Assembly: GCA_022826245.1 (NCBI GenBank) | Contig: JAJDVG010000012.1 | Coordinates: forward strand, 62,001 to 126,000 | Direction: 5' to 3' | DNA from: Gammaproteobacteria bacterium | Lineage (GTDB): Bacteria > Pseudomonadota > Gammaproteobacteria > Steroidobacterales > Rariloculaceae | DNA: 64,000 bases | In this document: positions 1-8,855 of the stretch, in pieces | How the letters are laid out: the number at the start of each line of letters is the position of its first letter | Numbering within the stretch: the first letter of the stretch is position 1 | Program-made: the position numbers and the translations under genes | Notes under the pieces: generated by a model | What the model was told of the DNA's origin: nothing | What the model saw: the letters and a program-made list of their open reading frames with translations, nothing else | The model's database searches: none

Positions 1-1
1 C

Positions 2-613
2 CGTATCGATGCCGGATTGCAGTCGCAATCGCTGAACTTCAGACCCGTCGACCTGACCACTCGCACAGGGGACGGGTTCAACGTGATCAATCGCGTGTAC
101 AAGGAAAACCTGCTGAAGCCCTTCGAGATTTCGCCCGGCGTCGTGATTCCGTACGGCGCCTACGCGTTTCGCGACACGGGGTTTCAGATCACCGCCGCCG
201 ACTACCGCAGGGTGTCCGGCATGCTGCGCTTCATCGACGGATCGTTCTACGACGGCGATCGGACAGAAATATTGTCGAGCCTGACCTGGATACCCTCAGC
301 ACGATTTCGCGCCAGTCTGAGCTACCACTACAACGACGTCAGATTGCCGCAAGGCGAGTTCGAGACCCGCCTCGCGTCCGTCGGCGTCGACTATGTCTTC
401 TCGTCGACGCTGTCCTGGGTCAATCTGATTCAGTACGACAACATTACCGAGACGATCGGCGCCAACATGCGCGTGCACTGGATTCCCGAAGCCGGCCGCG
501 AACTCTACTTCGTGATCAATCACAACCTGCAGGATCGTTTCGATCGCGACAACACATTCGAGTCCGAGCGCGCTGACATCTCGATCAAGTACACACACAC
601 TTTCAGGTTCTGA
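2..613 (+). CDS. C-terminal part of outer-membrane beta-barrel protein (DUF5916-like), 5' end outside window
   Basis: The frame is open to the left edge, so this is the last about 203 residues of a longer protein. An internal TTG at 17 could mimic a start but is unlikely to be the real one. The visible part alternates polar and aromatic residues in short beta-strand-like runs (for example TSTL-type and WIPSARFRASLSYHYND segments) and ends in THTFRF, a terminal Phe typical of outer-membrane barrels. It resembles the C-terminal barrel of DUF5916 proteins, which carry an N-terminal carbohydrate-binding module and are found in marine bacteria. The function is not known. It converges on the SPFH gene with only three bases between stop codons. 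The family call is from recall of the C-terminal pattern and is moderate. Confidence 0.6.
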   Translation, partial: RIDAGLQSQSLNFRPVDLTTRTGDGFNVINRVYKENLLKPFEISPGVVIPYGAYAFRDTGFQITAADYRRVSGMLRFIDGSFYDGDRTEILSSLTWIPSARFRASLSYHYNDVRLPQGEFETRLASVGVDYVFSSTLSWVNLIQYDNITETIGANMRVHWIPEAGRELYFVINHNLQDRFDRDNTFESERADISIKYTHTFRF

Positions 614-616
614 ACC

Positions 617-1558
617 CTACCGCCCGCCCGAGGCGTCGCTTTGCGCCGTCCGCTCGAAGACCGTGGTGGCCGCGCCGATCATCGACGCGACGTCGCTGAG
701 ATTCGCGGGCACGATCAGGGTATTGCCTTCCTTGGCCAGATTCCCGAACCGCTCCAGATAGTCCTCCGCGACCCGTAGCTGCATCGCCTTGTCGCCGCCC
801 TCTTCGTTGAGCGCCGCCGCGACCTTGCTCAGGCCTTCGGCCGTCGCCTCGGCGACCGCGAGGATGGCCGCGGCCTCGCCCTCGGCCTCGTTGATCTGCT
901 GCTGCTTGGCGGCTTCGGATTCCTTGATGACCCGCTGCTTCTCGCCCTCGGCCTCGTTGATTTTCGCGTCCCGTACACCTTCGGACTCGAGCACCGTCGC
1001 GCGCTTCTCCCGCTCGGCGCGCATCTGCTTCTCCATGGCCGTCAACACGTCGTGGGGCGGGTTGATGTTCTTGATCTCGTAGCGCAGTACCTTCACGCCC
1101 CAGGGGTTCGATGCCTGGTCGAGTTCCTCCACGACCCGCACGTTGATGTGGCTGCGTTCCTCGAAGGTCTTGTCGAGTTCGATCTTGCCGATCTCCGAAC
1201 GCAGCGTCGTCTGGGCAAGCTGCGCTATCGCGAAGAGATAGTCGCCGATGCCGTAAGACGCCTTGCTCGCCTCCATCACTTGCAGGTAAAGCACGCCGTC
1301 GACGCCCACCTGGACGTTGTCCGACGTAATGCAGATCTGCTCCTCGACATCGATGGCCTGTTCCTTGAGCGTGTGACGGTAGGCCACCCGTTCCAGGAAG
1401 GGAATGAGGATGTGGAAACCCGCCCCCAGCGTTCTCGAGTACTTGCCGAGACTCTCGACGATGTAGGCGTTCTGCTGCGGCACGACGACCGCCGTCTTGA
1501 TGATGACGATGATGGCCACGATGGCGATCGCCAGGGCCACGATGAGACCAAAATCCAT
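617..1558 (-). CDS. qmcA: SPFH/band 7 membrane protein (paraslipin, QmcA-like)
   Basis: A 313-residue stomatin-type scaffold protein, probably held in the inner membrane and facing the periplasm, with a likely role in membrane microdomain organisation. An N-terminal hydrophobic helix (about residues 3-23) is followed by the SPFH core beginning at VVVPQQNAYIVE, with the family hallmark VEEQICITSDNVQVGVDG-like segment and RSEIGKIELDKTFEER. A charged Ala/Glu-rich coiled coil (about 185-265) follows, then a hydrophobic C-terminal tail. The ATG at 1558 was chosen because AAGGAAGGAG lies just upstream. The open frame continues upstream of it but only as antisense-like sequence through nfeD. It sits 14 bases downstream of the NfeD-like gene, the usual two-gene operon in which NfeD partners the SPFH protein. 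Confidence 0.93.
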   Translation of the reverse strand: MDFGLIVALAIAIVAIIVIIKTAVVVPQQNAYIVESLGKYSRTLGAGFHILIPFLERVAYRHTLKEQAIDVEEQICITSDNVQVGVDGVLYLQVMEASKASYGIGDYLFAIAQLAQTTLRSEIGKIELDKTFEERSHINVRVVEELDQASNPWGVKVLRYEIKNINPPHDVLTAMEKQMRAEREKRATVLESEGVRDAKINEAEGEKQRVIKESEAAKQQQINEAEGEAAAILAVAEATAEGLSKVAAALNEEGGDKAMQLRVAEDYLERFGNLAKEGNTLIVPANLSDVASMIGAATTVFERTAQSDASGGR

Positions 1559-1572
1559 TTGATGCTCCTTCC

Positions 1573-2034
1573 TTAGTTCGAGGGATCGGTGACCGGATCG
1601 TCGGGCATCGCTTCGATGCCCAACTCCACGCCGTCGGCCGCCACGACACGCGCTTCGGAGCCCGACTCTATCGGCGCCCCGCCCACGTTGACGGCCGTCC
1701 ACTGTGAGCCGCGCAGCCTGACGCGCGTGCGGCCGTCGGGCGGTACGTTTTCGTTCACCGACACCCGGGCGCCGACGGAGTTGCCCTGAAATTCCTTCGT
1801 CCGGCCGCGCAGTTTGTCGTAGAGCCGCTGCCGGAACAACACCATGGAGGCGATGCCGAGCACGGCGAACAACAGCCACTGCCCCCAGACGGGCAACGAA
1901 ACGCCGGCGAACTCGACCAGGCCGACGCAGATGGCCGCAGCGCCGACGAAGATCAGGTAGAACGCCGCATCGACCGCGAACAGTTCCGCGCCCATGAGCA
2001 GAAATCCGATGATCAGCCAACCCCACCAGACCAT
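1573..2034 (-). CDS. NfeD-like membrane protein
   Basis: A 153-residue short-form NfeD protein. Three hydrophobic segments occupy about residues 3-25, 28-48 and 55-75 (WWGWLIIGFLLMGAELF, AFYLIFVGAAAICVGLV, WGQWLLFAVLGIASMVL). A soluble C-terminal domain of about 75 residues follows, with the OB-fold pattern of the family (GARVSVNENVPPDGRTRVRL, WTAVN). The start ATG at 2034 has a strong AAGGAGG six bases upstream; a start ten codons earlier lacks such a site. The gene lies directly upstream of the SPFH gene and the pair is almost certainly cotranscribed. NfeD proteins are thought to assist or stabilise their SPFH partner; the precise role is unknown. Confidence 0.9.
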   Translation of the reverse strand: MVWWGWLIIGFLLMGAELFAVDAAFYLIFVGAAAICVGLVEFAGVSLPVWGQWLLFAVLGIASMVLFRQRLYDKLRGRTKEFQGNSVGARVSVNENVPPDGRTRVRLRGSQWTAVNVGGAPIESGSEARVVAADGVELGIEAMPDDPVTDPSN

Positions 2035-2115
2035 GTCATGCCTCCTTCGTTCGCAAGCGCACATCGCTATCGTGCGCGATGTGCCAGCGGTTCGCTGTTG
2101 TGGATCAAGTGCGGC

Positions 2116-3714
2116 TCAGGAAGCGTTCTCTGAGACTTGACCGGCCAGTTCCTCGCGCAGCCCCTTGAGGAGGCCGACGCACATGCACAGCAACACGAGC
2201 GCGAAGGGCAAGCCCACCGACAATGTCAGCGCCTGCAGCGATGCCATGCCGCCGCCGAGCATGAGCGCCATCGCGACCGCACCGGCGAGCACGCACCAGA
2301 AGACACGCTGCTGAACCGGAGCGTCCATCTTGCCGCCGGCGGTGATCGTATCCATGACCAGCGACCCGGAATCCGCCGAAGTGACGAAGAAGATCGTGAT
2401 CAGAACGACGCTGACGGCGGAGACGAGTCCGGTCATCGGCAGCAGCTCGAGCATCCTGAAGAGCGCAAGTTCCGGCACGGAATCCGCCACGCCCGTGTAT
2501 CCGCCCGAGAAATACTGGTCAAGCGCGGTACCGCCGAACGTCGCCATCCACAGGGTCGCGATGATCGTCGGCACGATCAGTACCCAGGTGATGAACTCGC
2601 GCACGGTGCGACCGTAACTCACGCGGGCGATGAACATGCCGACGAACGGCGCCCAGGCGATCCACCAGGCCCAGTAGAAGGTCGCCCAGTCATGCAGGAA
2701 TGGCAGGTCCTCCCGCCCAATCCAGTTGCTCAACGCCGGCACGTAGTACAGATAATCCACGAAGGACCGTCCGATCGTCGCGACGATGACCAGCGTCGGT
2801 CCTGCGATCAGGACGAACAGCCACAACAGGCCCGCAAGCCCCATGTTGATCCAGCTCAGGCGCTTGATGCCCTTGTCGAGCCCCGCGATGACGGACACCA
2901 GCGCGATGCTGATGATGACCATGATCAGGATGACCCTGGTAGCCGTCGTTGCGGGAATCCCGAACAGATACTGCAATCCGCCGGCGATCTGTTCGGCGCC
3001 GAAACCGAGCGACACGGCGAGTCCGAACAGCGTCGCGAGCACTGCGACGATGTCCACCACGTGCCCGAACGGCCCCCAGACCGACTTGCCGATCAGCGGA
3101 AAGAACCCGGAACGCAGCGTCAGCGGCATGCCGCGATTGAAGCAGAAGAAAGCAAGCGACAGGCCGGCCACCGCGTAGCTCGCCCAGCCGTGTATTCCCC
3201 AATGCATGATCGAGGCGGCCATGCCCACGGAGCGGGCGGCGTCGGTGTCGGCGGGGTCGATGCCGAGCGGCGGCGCGAGCGTGTGGGTGACGGGTTCCAG
3301 TACACCGAAGAACATCAGGCCGATGCCGATGCCCGCCGCGAACAGCATCGCGAGCCATGCGGAATAGCTGTGCTCGGGTACGGCGTCGCGACCGCCGAGG
3401 CGAATCCGCCCCAGGGGAGACAGGGCGACCCCGAGACCGAAAACGACGAACAGGTTCGTCACGAGAAGGAAAAACCAGTCGAAACTCTGCGTCACCCAGG
3501 CTCGCAGATCGGCAAACACGAGCGCGGCCTGCTCCAGGAACAGCAGGGTTCCGATCACGACAGCGACCACGAGCGACGCGGAGACGATGAAAACCGGGTT
3601 ATGGATGTCCAGATTCAGGACCTGGATGTTGTGCTCACCGATCGTATGACCGCAATCGGGAAAATCCTGCTCGCTCAGATCCGAGTCCGCATGTGTGCTG
3701 CCGACGTGGTTCAT
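2116..3714 (-). CDS. BCCT-family transporter (betaine/carnitine/choline type)
   Basis: A 532-residue secondary transporter of the inner membrane. About twelve hydrophobic segments are visible. Family motifs are present in order: AGIGIGLMFFGVLEP (about 126-141), MHWGIHGWASYAV (170-182) and the tryptophan-rich box WATFYWAWWIAWAPFVGMF (343-361) that forms the quaternary-amine binding site, followed by RVSYGRTVREF. BCCT proteins import glycine betaine, carnitine, choline or DMSP with sodium or protons, which fits the methylamine-degrading genes that start at 8.8 kb. It is the last gene of a minus-strand series (TonB receptor, TPR-sulfotransferase, BCCT) read from the promoter region around 8.6 kb, though the 116-base gap upstream could hold its own promoter. 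The exact substrate cannot be read from the sequence. Confidence 0.93.
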   Translation of the reverse strand: MNHVGSTHADSDLSEQDFPDCGHTIGEHNIQVLNLDIHNPVFIVSASLVVAVVIGTLLFLEQAALVFADLRAWVTQSFDWFFLLVTNLFVVFGLGVALSPLGRIRLGGRDAVPEHSYSAWLAMLFAAGIGIGLMFFGVLEPVTHTLAPPLGIDPADTDAARSVGMAASIMHWGIHGWASYAVAGLSLAFFCFNRGMPLTLRSGFFPLIGKSVWGPFGHVVDIVAVLATLFGLAVSLGFGAEQIAGGLQYLFGIPATTATRVILIMVIISIALVSVIAGLDKGIKRLSWINMGLAGLLWLFVLIAGPTLVIVATIGRSFVDYLYYVPALSNWIGREDLPFLHDWATFYWAWWIAWAPFVGMFIARVSYGRTVREFITWVLIVPTIIATLWMATFGGTALDQYFSGGYTGVADSVPELALFRMLELLPMTGLVSAVSVVLITIFFVTSADSGSLVMDTITAGGKMDAPVQQRVFWCVLAGAVAMALMLGGGMASLQALTLSVGLPFALVLLCMCVGLLKGLREELAGQVSENAS

Positions 3715-3830
3715 GGCGCCCCCCCGGAAAGAGCGCGCCCGCCGTACGGCATCGACCCGGCGGGCTCGTCGGCGTGAAGTTCAAACAGCCCTCGTGGAAG
3801 CACGGCACGGTCGCTGCAAGTCATCGTCCC

Positions 3831-5891
3831 TTACTCCCGGATTCCGAAACGCTGCCGGACATCGTCGCCGAGCGCTTCCCTGAGAGGAGCGAGCCACGTT
3901 TCGTAGTTGCGCCAGTAGTCGAGCCCTGACTGGAATATCGGCTGGCGAACCTGCTCGGAACTCGGCGTGCGCACCGCCCGGTCCGTGCGATGAAAGCTCA
4001 GACACGCCGGCTCGAATTCGAGCCCGCAGTAATCGAGTAGCCGCCGTACCTGGGTTTCGAGATCGCCCACCACATCCTCGTACTGAACGCGCAGCACCTT
4101 GCCGGGGAGCACCGCGTCCCAGTGATCCATGAGTTCAACGTAATCTCGATAGTAACGCCCGAGGTTCGCAAGGTCATAGCTGAATTCCTGGCCTTCGGCG
4201 AAGAGTTGCTTGTAAGCGCTGAATCCGCAGGCCATGGGATGGCGCCTGGCGTCGACGATCCTGGCGTTCGGCAGGATCAGGTGAATCAGGCCGATGTGGC
4301 GAAAGTTGTTCGGCATCTTGTCGATGAAGAACGGTGCGTTCCGTCGATGTATCCGCGTGTCTTCGATGAATTGGCGGCCGAACGTTTCAAGTTCCCCGTC
4401 GGACAGCGTCGCGAGGATCTCGGGATAGCCGGGCTCATCCCCATCGCGGCCGCGGCGCCGCAACTGCTGCGACAGGGACAGGATGTTCGGCAGTTCCAGC
4501 GTGCCGTCGACCATCGAATGCGACGACAGGATCTGTTCGAGCAGCGTCGAACCTGCGCGCGGCAGACCGACGATGAAGATCGGGTCGCCGGCCGGATGCC
4601 CGGTTCCGCGCGCGAGCAGCTCGGCCGTGCAAACGCGGCTTTGGGCACGCAGTTCCTCCGTCATCTTGTCCGCGTCGTAACGACTGAGCGCCTTCTTCGC
4701 GCGGTTGCCCTGCCCGTAGTAAGCGAACGAGGTTTCGAAGTCTTCCCGATCCTCGAACGCCTTGCCGAGTGCGAAACTCACGTGAACGCGGTCGGCATGG
4801 GGCAGCGTGTCGTTCACCGCCTGCGCGCGCATGCGCGCGATCTCGTTGTCGTCGAACTCGTAGACCTTGAGGTTGGACAGGGCGTACCAGGCATCGCCGT
4901 GCCGAGGCTCGCTGTCGAGCGCGGCGTGGTAGGCATCGACCGCTTCGTCGTACTGGCCGCGGGTCTTGTAGGCGTGGCCCATCGAGGTGAGCGTAACCGG
5001 GTCGCCGGGTATCCGCTCGAGAACCTTGTCGAACATGCCTAGCGCCGTTTCGTAGTCGCCGACCTGCATGGATTCGATGGCGTGGATCGACTGGAACTGC
5101 GGGTTGTCGGGCGAAGTCGCCAGAAGCCGTTTTGCCTGTTCCAGAGCCGGCCCGAACTTCTGGCGTTTCCTGAGCGCCGAAATGTAGTCGATATGCACGC
5201 GCACATTGTTCGGCTCGAACTCGTGCGCGGATTCGAGCAGGAACTCGGCATCCGTGAGGACTCCGAGCCGGATGCCGATGTCGGCCAGCAGCCGCATCGC
5301 CTCCACGTGGTGCGGTACCTTCCTGAGGAACCTGCGGCAAAGGTCCTCCGCCTTGAGCACCCTGCCCTGGCTTATGAGATCCATGACCGCGAGCAACGGC
5401 TTCGGCAGGCGTTCGAGGAAATCGAGCTGCTCCCTGGCGTGCGCGGCCTGCCGGACGCGGCCCTGACGATCGTGGATCCGGTACTGCTCGCGCCAGCTCG
5501 CGACCAGCGCGGGGTTGAAGCGGCACGCCGACGCATAGGCCCGCAAGGCTTCGTTCGGCTTTCCCGAATCCCGGTAGATGTGGCCCTCCTCCTGGTGCAC
5601 GCGACCGTTTTCGGGCGTCAGGGCTTTCAGGCGGGCGACGATCGCGAGCGCCGCATCGAACTCGCGCCGGTAGCGGCGGCAGACGGCGCTCATGTAGAGC
5701 GCGTCGGAGTGGTCGGGTTCCTTGCCGAGGACAAGATCGAGTTCGGTCAGCGCCTCGTCGTAGCGCTTCGCCACGATGCTCGCCTGGATTGCGGCGAGAC
5801 GGGCGCCGTTGGCTGCGTCCGAATCCGCGCCGCTCTCGTCGCGTGCGCCACTGCCGGACGCGTCGCCCACGGATGCTGCGCCGCCGTCCAC
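3831..5891 (-). CDS. TPR-repeat protein with C-terminal sulfotransferase domain
   Basis: A 686-residue fusion. Residues about 30-395 are tandem tetratricopeptide repeats (for example YDEALTELDLVLGKEPD, YDEAVDAYHAALDSEPRHGDAW). Residues about 435-686 form a PAPS-dependent sulfotransferase-like domain: the 5'-phosphosulfate loop FIVGLPRAGSTLLEQIL (438-454), DKMPNNFRHIGLI, and the 3'-phosphate segment RIVDARRHPMACGFSAYKQLF. The acceptor is unknown; proteins of this architecture are common in marine Proteobacteria and may sulfate surface glycans or lipids. The start is GTG at 5891, 68 bases after the receptor gene, and the first 30 residues are low-complexity Ala/Gly/Asp/Ser. Its position between a TonB receptor and a betaine transporter is unexpected. 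Confidence 0.88.
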   Translation of the reverse strand: MDGGAASVGDASGSGARDESGADSDAANGARLAAIQASIVAKRYDEALTELDLVLGKEPDHSDALYMSAVCRRYRREFDAALAIVARLKALTPENGRVHQEEGHIYRDSGKPNEALRAYASACRFNPALVASWREQYRIHDRQGRVRQAAHAREQLDFLERLPKPLLAVMDLISQGRVLKAEDLCRRFLRKVPHHVEAMRLLADIGIRLGVLTDAEFLLESAHEFEPNNVRVHIDYISALRKRQKFGPALEQAKRLLATSPDNPQFQSIHAIESMQVGDYETALGMFDKVLERIPGDPVTLTSMGHAYKTRGQYDEAVDAYHAALDSEPRHGDAWYALSNLKVYEFDDNEIARMRAQAVNDTLPHADRVHVSFALGKAFEDREDFETSFAYYGQGNRAKKALSRYDADKMTEELRAQSRVCTAELLARGTGHPAGDPIFIVGLPRAGSTLLEQILSSHSMVDGTLELPNILSLSQQLRRRGRDGDEPGYPEILATLSDGELETFGRQFIEDTRIHRRNAPFFIDKMPNNFRHIGLIHLILPNARIVDARRHPMACGFSAYKQLFAEGQEFSYDLANLGRYYRDYVELMDHWDAVLPGKVLRVQYEDVVGDLETQVRRLLDYCGLEFEPACLSFHRTDRAVRTPSSEQVRQPIFQSGLDYWRNYETWLAPLREALGDDVRQRFGIRE

Positions 5892-5959
5892 AACGGAATC
5901 CGCCGCGCGAGATTGCGCGGCGGTTCCGCTTGACGTTTCGCTTGCCAGGCCCTTGTCGA

Positions 5960-8575
5960 TCAGAAATCGAAGCTCGCGCGGATTCCGAACGTTCGCGGTT
6001 GCGCGTAGGTCACGTGCTTGGTGTCGAACACGAATGAGCGCGAAACTTCGGCCCGCTCATCGGTCAGGTTACGCGCATAGAGCTCCACGAGCCAGTTGTC
6101 GCGGCTCACGCCGAGCGACAGGTCCAACATCGTCCAACTGTCGATCCGGTCGCGGTTGATCCTGATGATGTCGCTGTAGGATTCCGACGACCAGGAAATC
6201 ATCGGCATGACGTGCGCCGTCATCCCGCCGGACATCTCCCACTCGTAGCGCGCCCGCAGATTACCCTGGAACTCCGGCGCGAAGGCGAGCTCGTCGCCGA
6301 CGCGCACATCGTTCGTCGGCGTGATCTTGCGCGTGATCTCGGTATCCAGGACCGAAACGGCACCCGCGATCGTGAGCCCGTCAGCCCCGGCGGGCAGCCA
6401 GGTGAAATCGGCCTCGAAACCGGTGACCTCCGCATCGGCCGCGTTGTCGGAGAAAAACAGGTTGACGATGCTGGTATCGAAGATCGTGGTTTGCAGATTC
6501 TCGACATCGACGCTGAAGAGCGCGGCGTTCAAGCGGAAGGCGTTGCCGAAGTCGGCCTTCATGCCGAATTCAAGGTTGACCACCTCGTCGGTTTCCAGTT
6601 CGAAGGGTACGGTGAATGTACCGGCCGGATTCGTGCGCCCGCCAGGACGGTTCAGCAGGCCGGGCCGGAATCCCTCCGACAGCGTGACGTAGTAAAGCTG
6701 CGCAGGCAGCGGCCGCCAGTCGACCGTGACCTTGAAGATCGTGCCGTCGGCTACCGCCTTGTCGGGCGCGCCTACCGCGTTGCCGGGCATGAACTGCTGC
6801 GAGATATTCGTTCCGAAACGCTGCCCGTCCGTCCTGTTCGCGCCGAAATTGTCGAACGAGGAATTGGCGCTGCCCTCGAGATCCACCTCGATCTCGTAGT
6901 TGCGCGCGCCGATCGTCAGCGCGAACTCATCGCTCAGGTCGATGCCAAGTTCGCCGAAAAGGCCGAACTGATCGTCCGTGCGCCGGATGTCGTTGCGGAA
7001 GATGACGCCTGGATCCGTGCCGTATCGGTCCGGCCCGAACGGCCCCGGGTAAGTGTAATAGCCGGGACCGGCGCCGAAGGAGCTGCCGCTCGGATTGCCC
7101 GGCGCGGCGGTCGGGTTGGTCAACGGATAGTTCGGCGCGAACCCCGGATGCCCGTTCCAGGAGATGGCCTCAAGCGACCCGGGATAAATGAAATCGTTCA
7201 CCTCGATGAGTTCGCTCTCGCTGACAAACACGCCGCCCTGAACGCGCCAGCGCCTGGACTGGTCCGTCGCGAAGCGGATTTCGTGGGTCGTGACCTCGAG
7301 CGCGTTGAGGCTGTTCACGTACATGACCGGTTCATGGCAGGTCGTGCCGACGCGCGGAATCCCCGGAGGCGAGTTGAAACTCGTGTAGGTCGCGTAATAG
7401 TCGCAAATGTAGTAAGGCAGGTATTGCCCCACGAACAGGTAGTCGGAGTAGTCGACGATCTGGTCCGATTGCCGGTCGGTGAATGCACCGGTGTAGATGA
7501 CTTCGAGCGCATCGAAACGGCCGGTCAGCGTCCAGGCCGTGTTGTCGAAAGTGTCCTCGATGCTCTCGTCGACGAAGCGGCTGATCTCGAGATCGCCGAC
7601 ATCGGGATCTGCGAAGAACACGCCGTCCGCCTCGGTGTCCTGCGTGGTGTGAGCGACGAGAATGTCCCAGTTGTCGCTGACGTCCCAGAGGGCGGAAATC
7701 CTGGCGCCGGTGTAATCGACGCCGTTGATGTCGTCGTCGACGACGCCGCTGTTGTCGGCCTCCATGAAATTGATGTTGGAGAGATCGACGCCCGCCTGGA
7801 ATCCGCCGCGGAAATCGGCAACCGGCACGCCGTTCTTGCGGACGGTGCCCGCCGGCCGGAATCGCGCGGCCTGACTGGCCGATCTCGTACCGGGGACATT
7901 GTCGATCCAGCCGCCCTTGCTATCGGTGTAGGCGACCGCGCGCAGCCCAAACGTATCGCTGACCGGCATGTTCAGTACGACTTCGGCGTTGGCGCTCGTG
8001 TCGCCGTCGCTGATCGAGTTCGTGCCGAGCTTGACCCTGCCGTAGAACTCCGTGAGTTCAGGCTTGTTCGTGATCAGACGCACGTTGCCGGCCTGGGAAC
8101 TTGCGCCGAACAGCGTGCCCTGAGGGCCTGAAAGCACTTCGATGCGCGCGAGATCCGCAGCGTAGACGTCCAGATTGCGGCCCGGATGCGCGAGCGGCTG
8201 CTCATCGAGGTAAAAGGCGACGTTCGGCGCCAGCCCCGCCACGCCCGCGACGGTAAGATTCGGCGTCGTCGATGCCACGCCACGAATGTATATGGTGTTC
8301 TGCCCCGGCCCGCTGCCGCCGGCGGTCACGCTCGGCAGTTGCAGCGAATAGTCGGCGAAGTTGGTGATGCCGAGTTCGTCGATCTCTCCGGGATCGAGCG
8401 CGACGACGGCCAGGGGAACATCCTGCAGGTCCCGCTCGACGCGCGTCGCGGTAACGACAACTTCTTCGAGTGCGCGGCCACTGCCCTCTTCCTGCGCCAG
8501 GACCGAAGGGCTCGCGAGCACAGCCGCAATGGCCGTGGATAGAGCGGTACGTTTTGCTTGCACGGAAATTGCCAT
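5960..8575 (-). CDS. TonB-dependent outer-membrane receptor
   Basis: An 871-residue receptor. A signal peptide covers about residues 1-28 (hydrophobic ALSTAIAAVLASPSVLAQ). A TonB box-like segment EEVVVTATR (37-45) follows, then the plug domain (VPLAVVALDPGEIDELGI, YIRGVAS, VEVLSGPQGTLFGASS-like stretch) and a long beta-barrel ending in RTFGIRASFDF with a terminal Phe. Receptors of this subfamily bring large or scarce substrates into the periplasm. It heads the minus-strand unit with the TPR-sulfotransferase and BCCT genes and diverges from the first dimethylglycine-dehydrogenase-like gene. A GGGGG tract precedes the ATG. Possible cargo includes a corrinoid, needed by the neighbouring methyltransferases, or a betaine-containing compound; neither is shown by sequence, and no cobalamin riboswitch was seen upstream. 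Confidence 0.92.
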   Translation of the reverse strand: MAISVQAKRTALSTAIAAVLASPSVLAQEEGSGRALEEVVVTATRVERDLQDVPLAVVALDPGEIDELGITNFADYSLQLPSVTAGGSGPGQNTIYIRGVASTTPNLTVAGVAGLAPNVAFYLDEQPLAHPGRNLDVYAADLARIEVLSGPQGTLFGASSQAGNVRLITNKPELTEFYGRVKLGTNSISDGDTSANAEVVLNMPVSDTFGLRAVAYTDSKGGWIDNVPGTRSASQAARFRPAGTVRKNGVPVADFRGGFQAGVDLSNINFMEADNSGVVDDDINGVDYTGARISALWDVSDNWDILVAHTTQDTEADGVFFADPDVGDLEISRFVDESIEDTFDNTAWTLTGRFDALEVIYTGAFTDRQSDQIVDYSDYLFVGQYLPYYICDYYATYTSFNSPPGIPRVGTTCHEPVMYVNSLNALEVTTHEIRFATDQSRRWRVQGGVFVSESELIEVNDFIYPGSLEAISWNGHPGFAPNYPLTNPTAAPGNPSGSSFGAGPGYYTYPGPFGPDRYGTDPGVIFRNDIRRTDDQFGLFGELGIDLSDEFALTIGARNYEIEVDLEGSANSSFDNFGANRTDGQRFGTNISQQFMPGNAVGAPDKAVADGTIFKVTVDWRPLPAQLYYVTLSEGFRPGLLNRPGGRTNPAGTFTVPFELETDEVVNLEFGMKADFGNAFRLNAALFSVDVENLQTTIFDTSIVNLFFSDNAADAEVTGFEADFTWLPAGADGLTIAGAVSVLDTEITRKITPTNDVRVGDELAFAPEFQGNLRARYEWEMSGGMTAHVMPMISWSSESYSDIIRINRDRIDSWTMLDLSLGVSRDNWLVELYARNLTDERAEVSRSFVFDTKHVTYAQPRTFGIRASFDF

Positions 8576-8652
8576 TGTGGCCCCCTGTTCGTGACTGAAT
8601 CTCGACTGGGAATCTGTTTGAGAATATCACTGCGATGCGACGCCGGATGAAG

Positions 8653-8795
8653 CATATGCGACATCGGAGCCCCAAAAATGGACAGTGAGCGGATACTTTA
8701 GGCGATGCTCGGACAACGTTGTCGCGTTTTGCCAACAGTCTTTGGTGGCTCCGGGATGTCGCCCGCGATTGGCTCTACGTCGCATCCAGTGATGC
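8653..8795. promoter_or_regulatory. Conserved divergent regulatory region, copy 1
   Basis: This intergenic block lies between the divergent TonB receptor and the first FAD/GcvT gene. It shares with positions 17151-17293 the string CATATGCGACATCGG, then GCCCCAAAA.TGGACAGT, and, exactly 102 bases from the first, GATGTCG(C/T)C(C/T)GCGATTGGCTC followed by ACGTCGCATCC. Within it ATGTCG (8756) and ACGTCG (8777) form a direct repeat with 21-bp spacing, two helical turns, a layout common for AraC-type activators. GCGACAT at 8658 is the inverse of ATGTCGC at 8756. A GlxA/AraC regulator encoded at 32218 is the obvious candidate to bind here (inference). Confidence 0.75.
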
Positions 8796-8855
8796 AGGAA
8801 TCAACGCTGAGTTCCGAGAATGTCTGGCGGTGGCCGTTCAAGGCCGGAGAGTGCC

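Noticed and set aside
8576..8855. Cobalamin riboswitch upstream of the TonB receptor
   Set aside because: The conserved B12-box type sequence is not seen, and the same conserved string occurs upstream of genes on both strands at 17.2 kb, which suits DNA-binding sites better than an RNA leader.
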